Source of the DNA: CAKSQF01 sp964582375
GTDB taxonomy: Bacteria > Bacillota > Clostridia > Oscillospirales > CAG-272
Reading direction: 5' to 3'
DNA length: 13,501 bases
NCBI GenBank assembly: GCA_964582375.1
Contig: CAZORL010000040.1
Coordinates: 1-13,501 of the forward strand
Below the pieces are notes generated by a model. The model was not told the DNA's origin and did no database searches. It saw nothing but the letters and a program-made list of their open reading frames with translations. A program made the translations under genes and the position numbers. Positions 13,491 to 13,501 of the stretch are shown piece by piece. Numbering within the stretch: position 1 is the first letter of the stretch; every line of letters starts with the position of its first letter.

Positions 13491-13501
13491 GGGACCGCGT
13501 A

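Overview
The window reads like the chromosome of an uncultured, gut-type member of the Clostridia (Bacillota). Genes carry AGGAG-like ribosome binding sites. Seven promoters look sigma-A-like, six of them with an exact 17-bp spacer. The proteins also fit: a rhodanese-less ThiI, a DegV fatty-acid-binding protein, a SpoVB-like flippase, and a surface protein with a TEAP-type linker and a membrane anchor ending in four lysines. The organism assignment is inference. No rRNA, tRNA, CRISPR array, transposase or prophage gene was seen, and no gene-free stretch exceeds 300 bases.

Layout. 1-1355: half of an interspersed repeat, a promoter and thiI (+). 1442-2905: a SpoVB/MurJ-like flippase (-), convergent with thiI. 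3135-4499: a MATE transporter (+), divergent from the flippase. 4694-5278: an XRE regulator fused to four membrane helices (+), ended by a strong terminator. 5457-6326: DegV (+). 6517-7188: a hemolysin III/PAQR membrane protein (+), bracketed by an inverted pair of repeats. A two-way terminator then separates it from a minus-strand group, read from right to left: a ThuA-like protein (12171-11455), a GxGYxYP-type lipoprotein (11304-9307) and a GH35 beta-galactosidase (9091-7340). 12358-13287: a secreted, membrane-anchored protein with one EF-hand loop (+), divergent from thuA.

How the genes work together. The right half looks like a small carbohydrate-use locus: an exported calcium-binding surface protein, a lipoprotein of a putative glycoside hydrolase family, a cytoplasmic beta-galactosidase and a ThuA-type protein of sugar metabolism. 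No transporter or sugar-specific regulator lies in the window. The left half is a run of unlinked, mostly single-gene units.

The most striking feature is not a gene. At least eight intergenic sites carry short elements that end in a tandem array of pyrimidine-rich heptamers (variants of AATTCCT and TTACCTC) with a conserved ACAAATC-containing core. The tails face outward, several touch transcription terminators, two or three supply the stop codon of a gene, and others abut or contain promoters. These appear to be members of one non-coding repeat family, possibly mobile, that has shaped most intergenic regions here.
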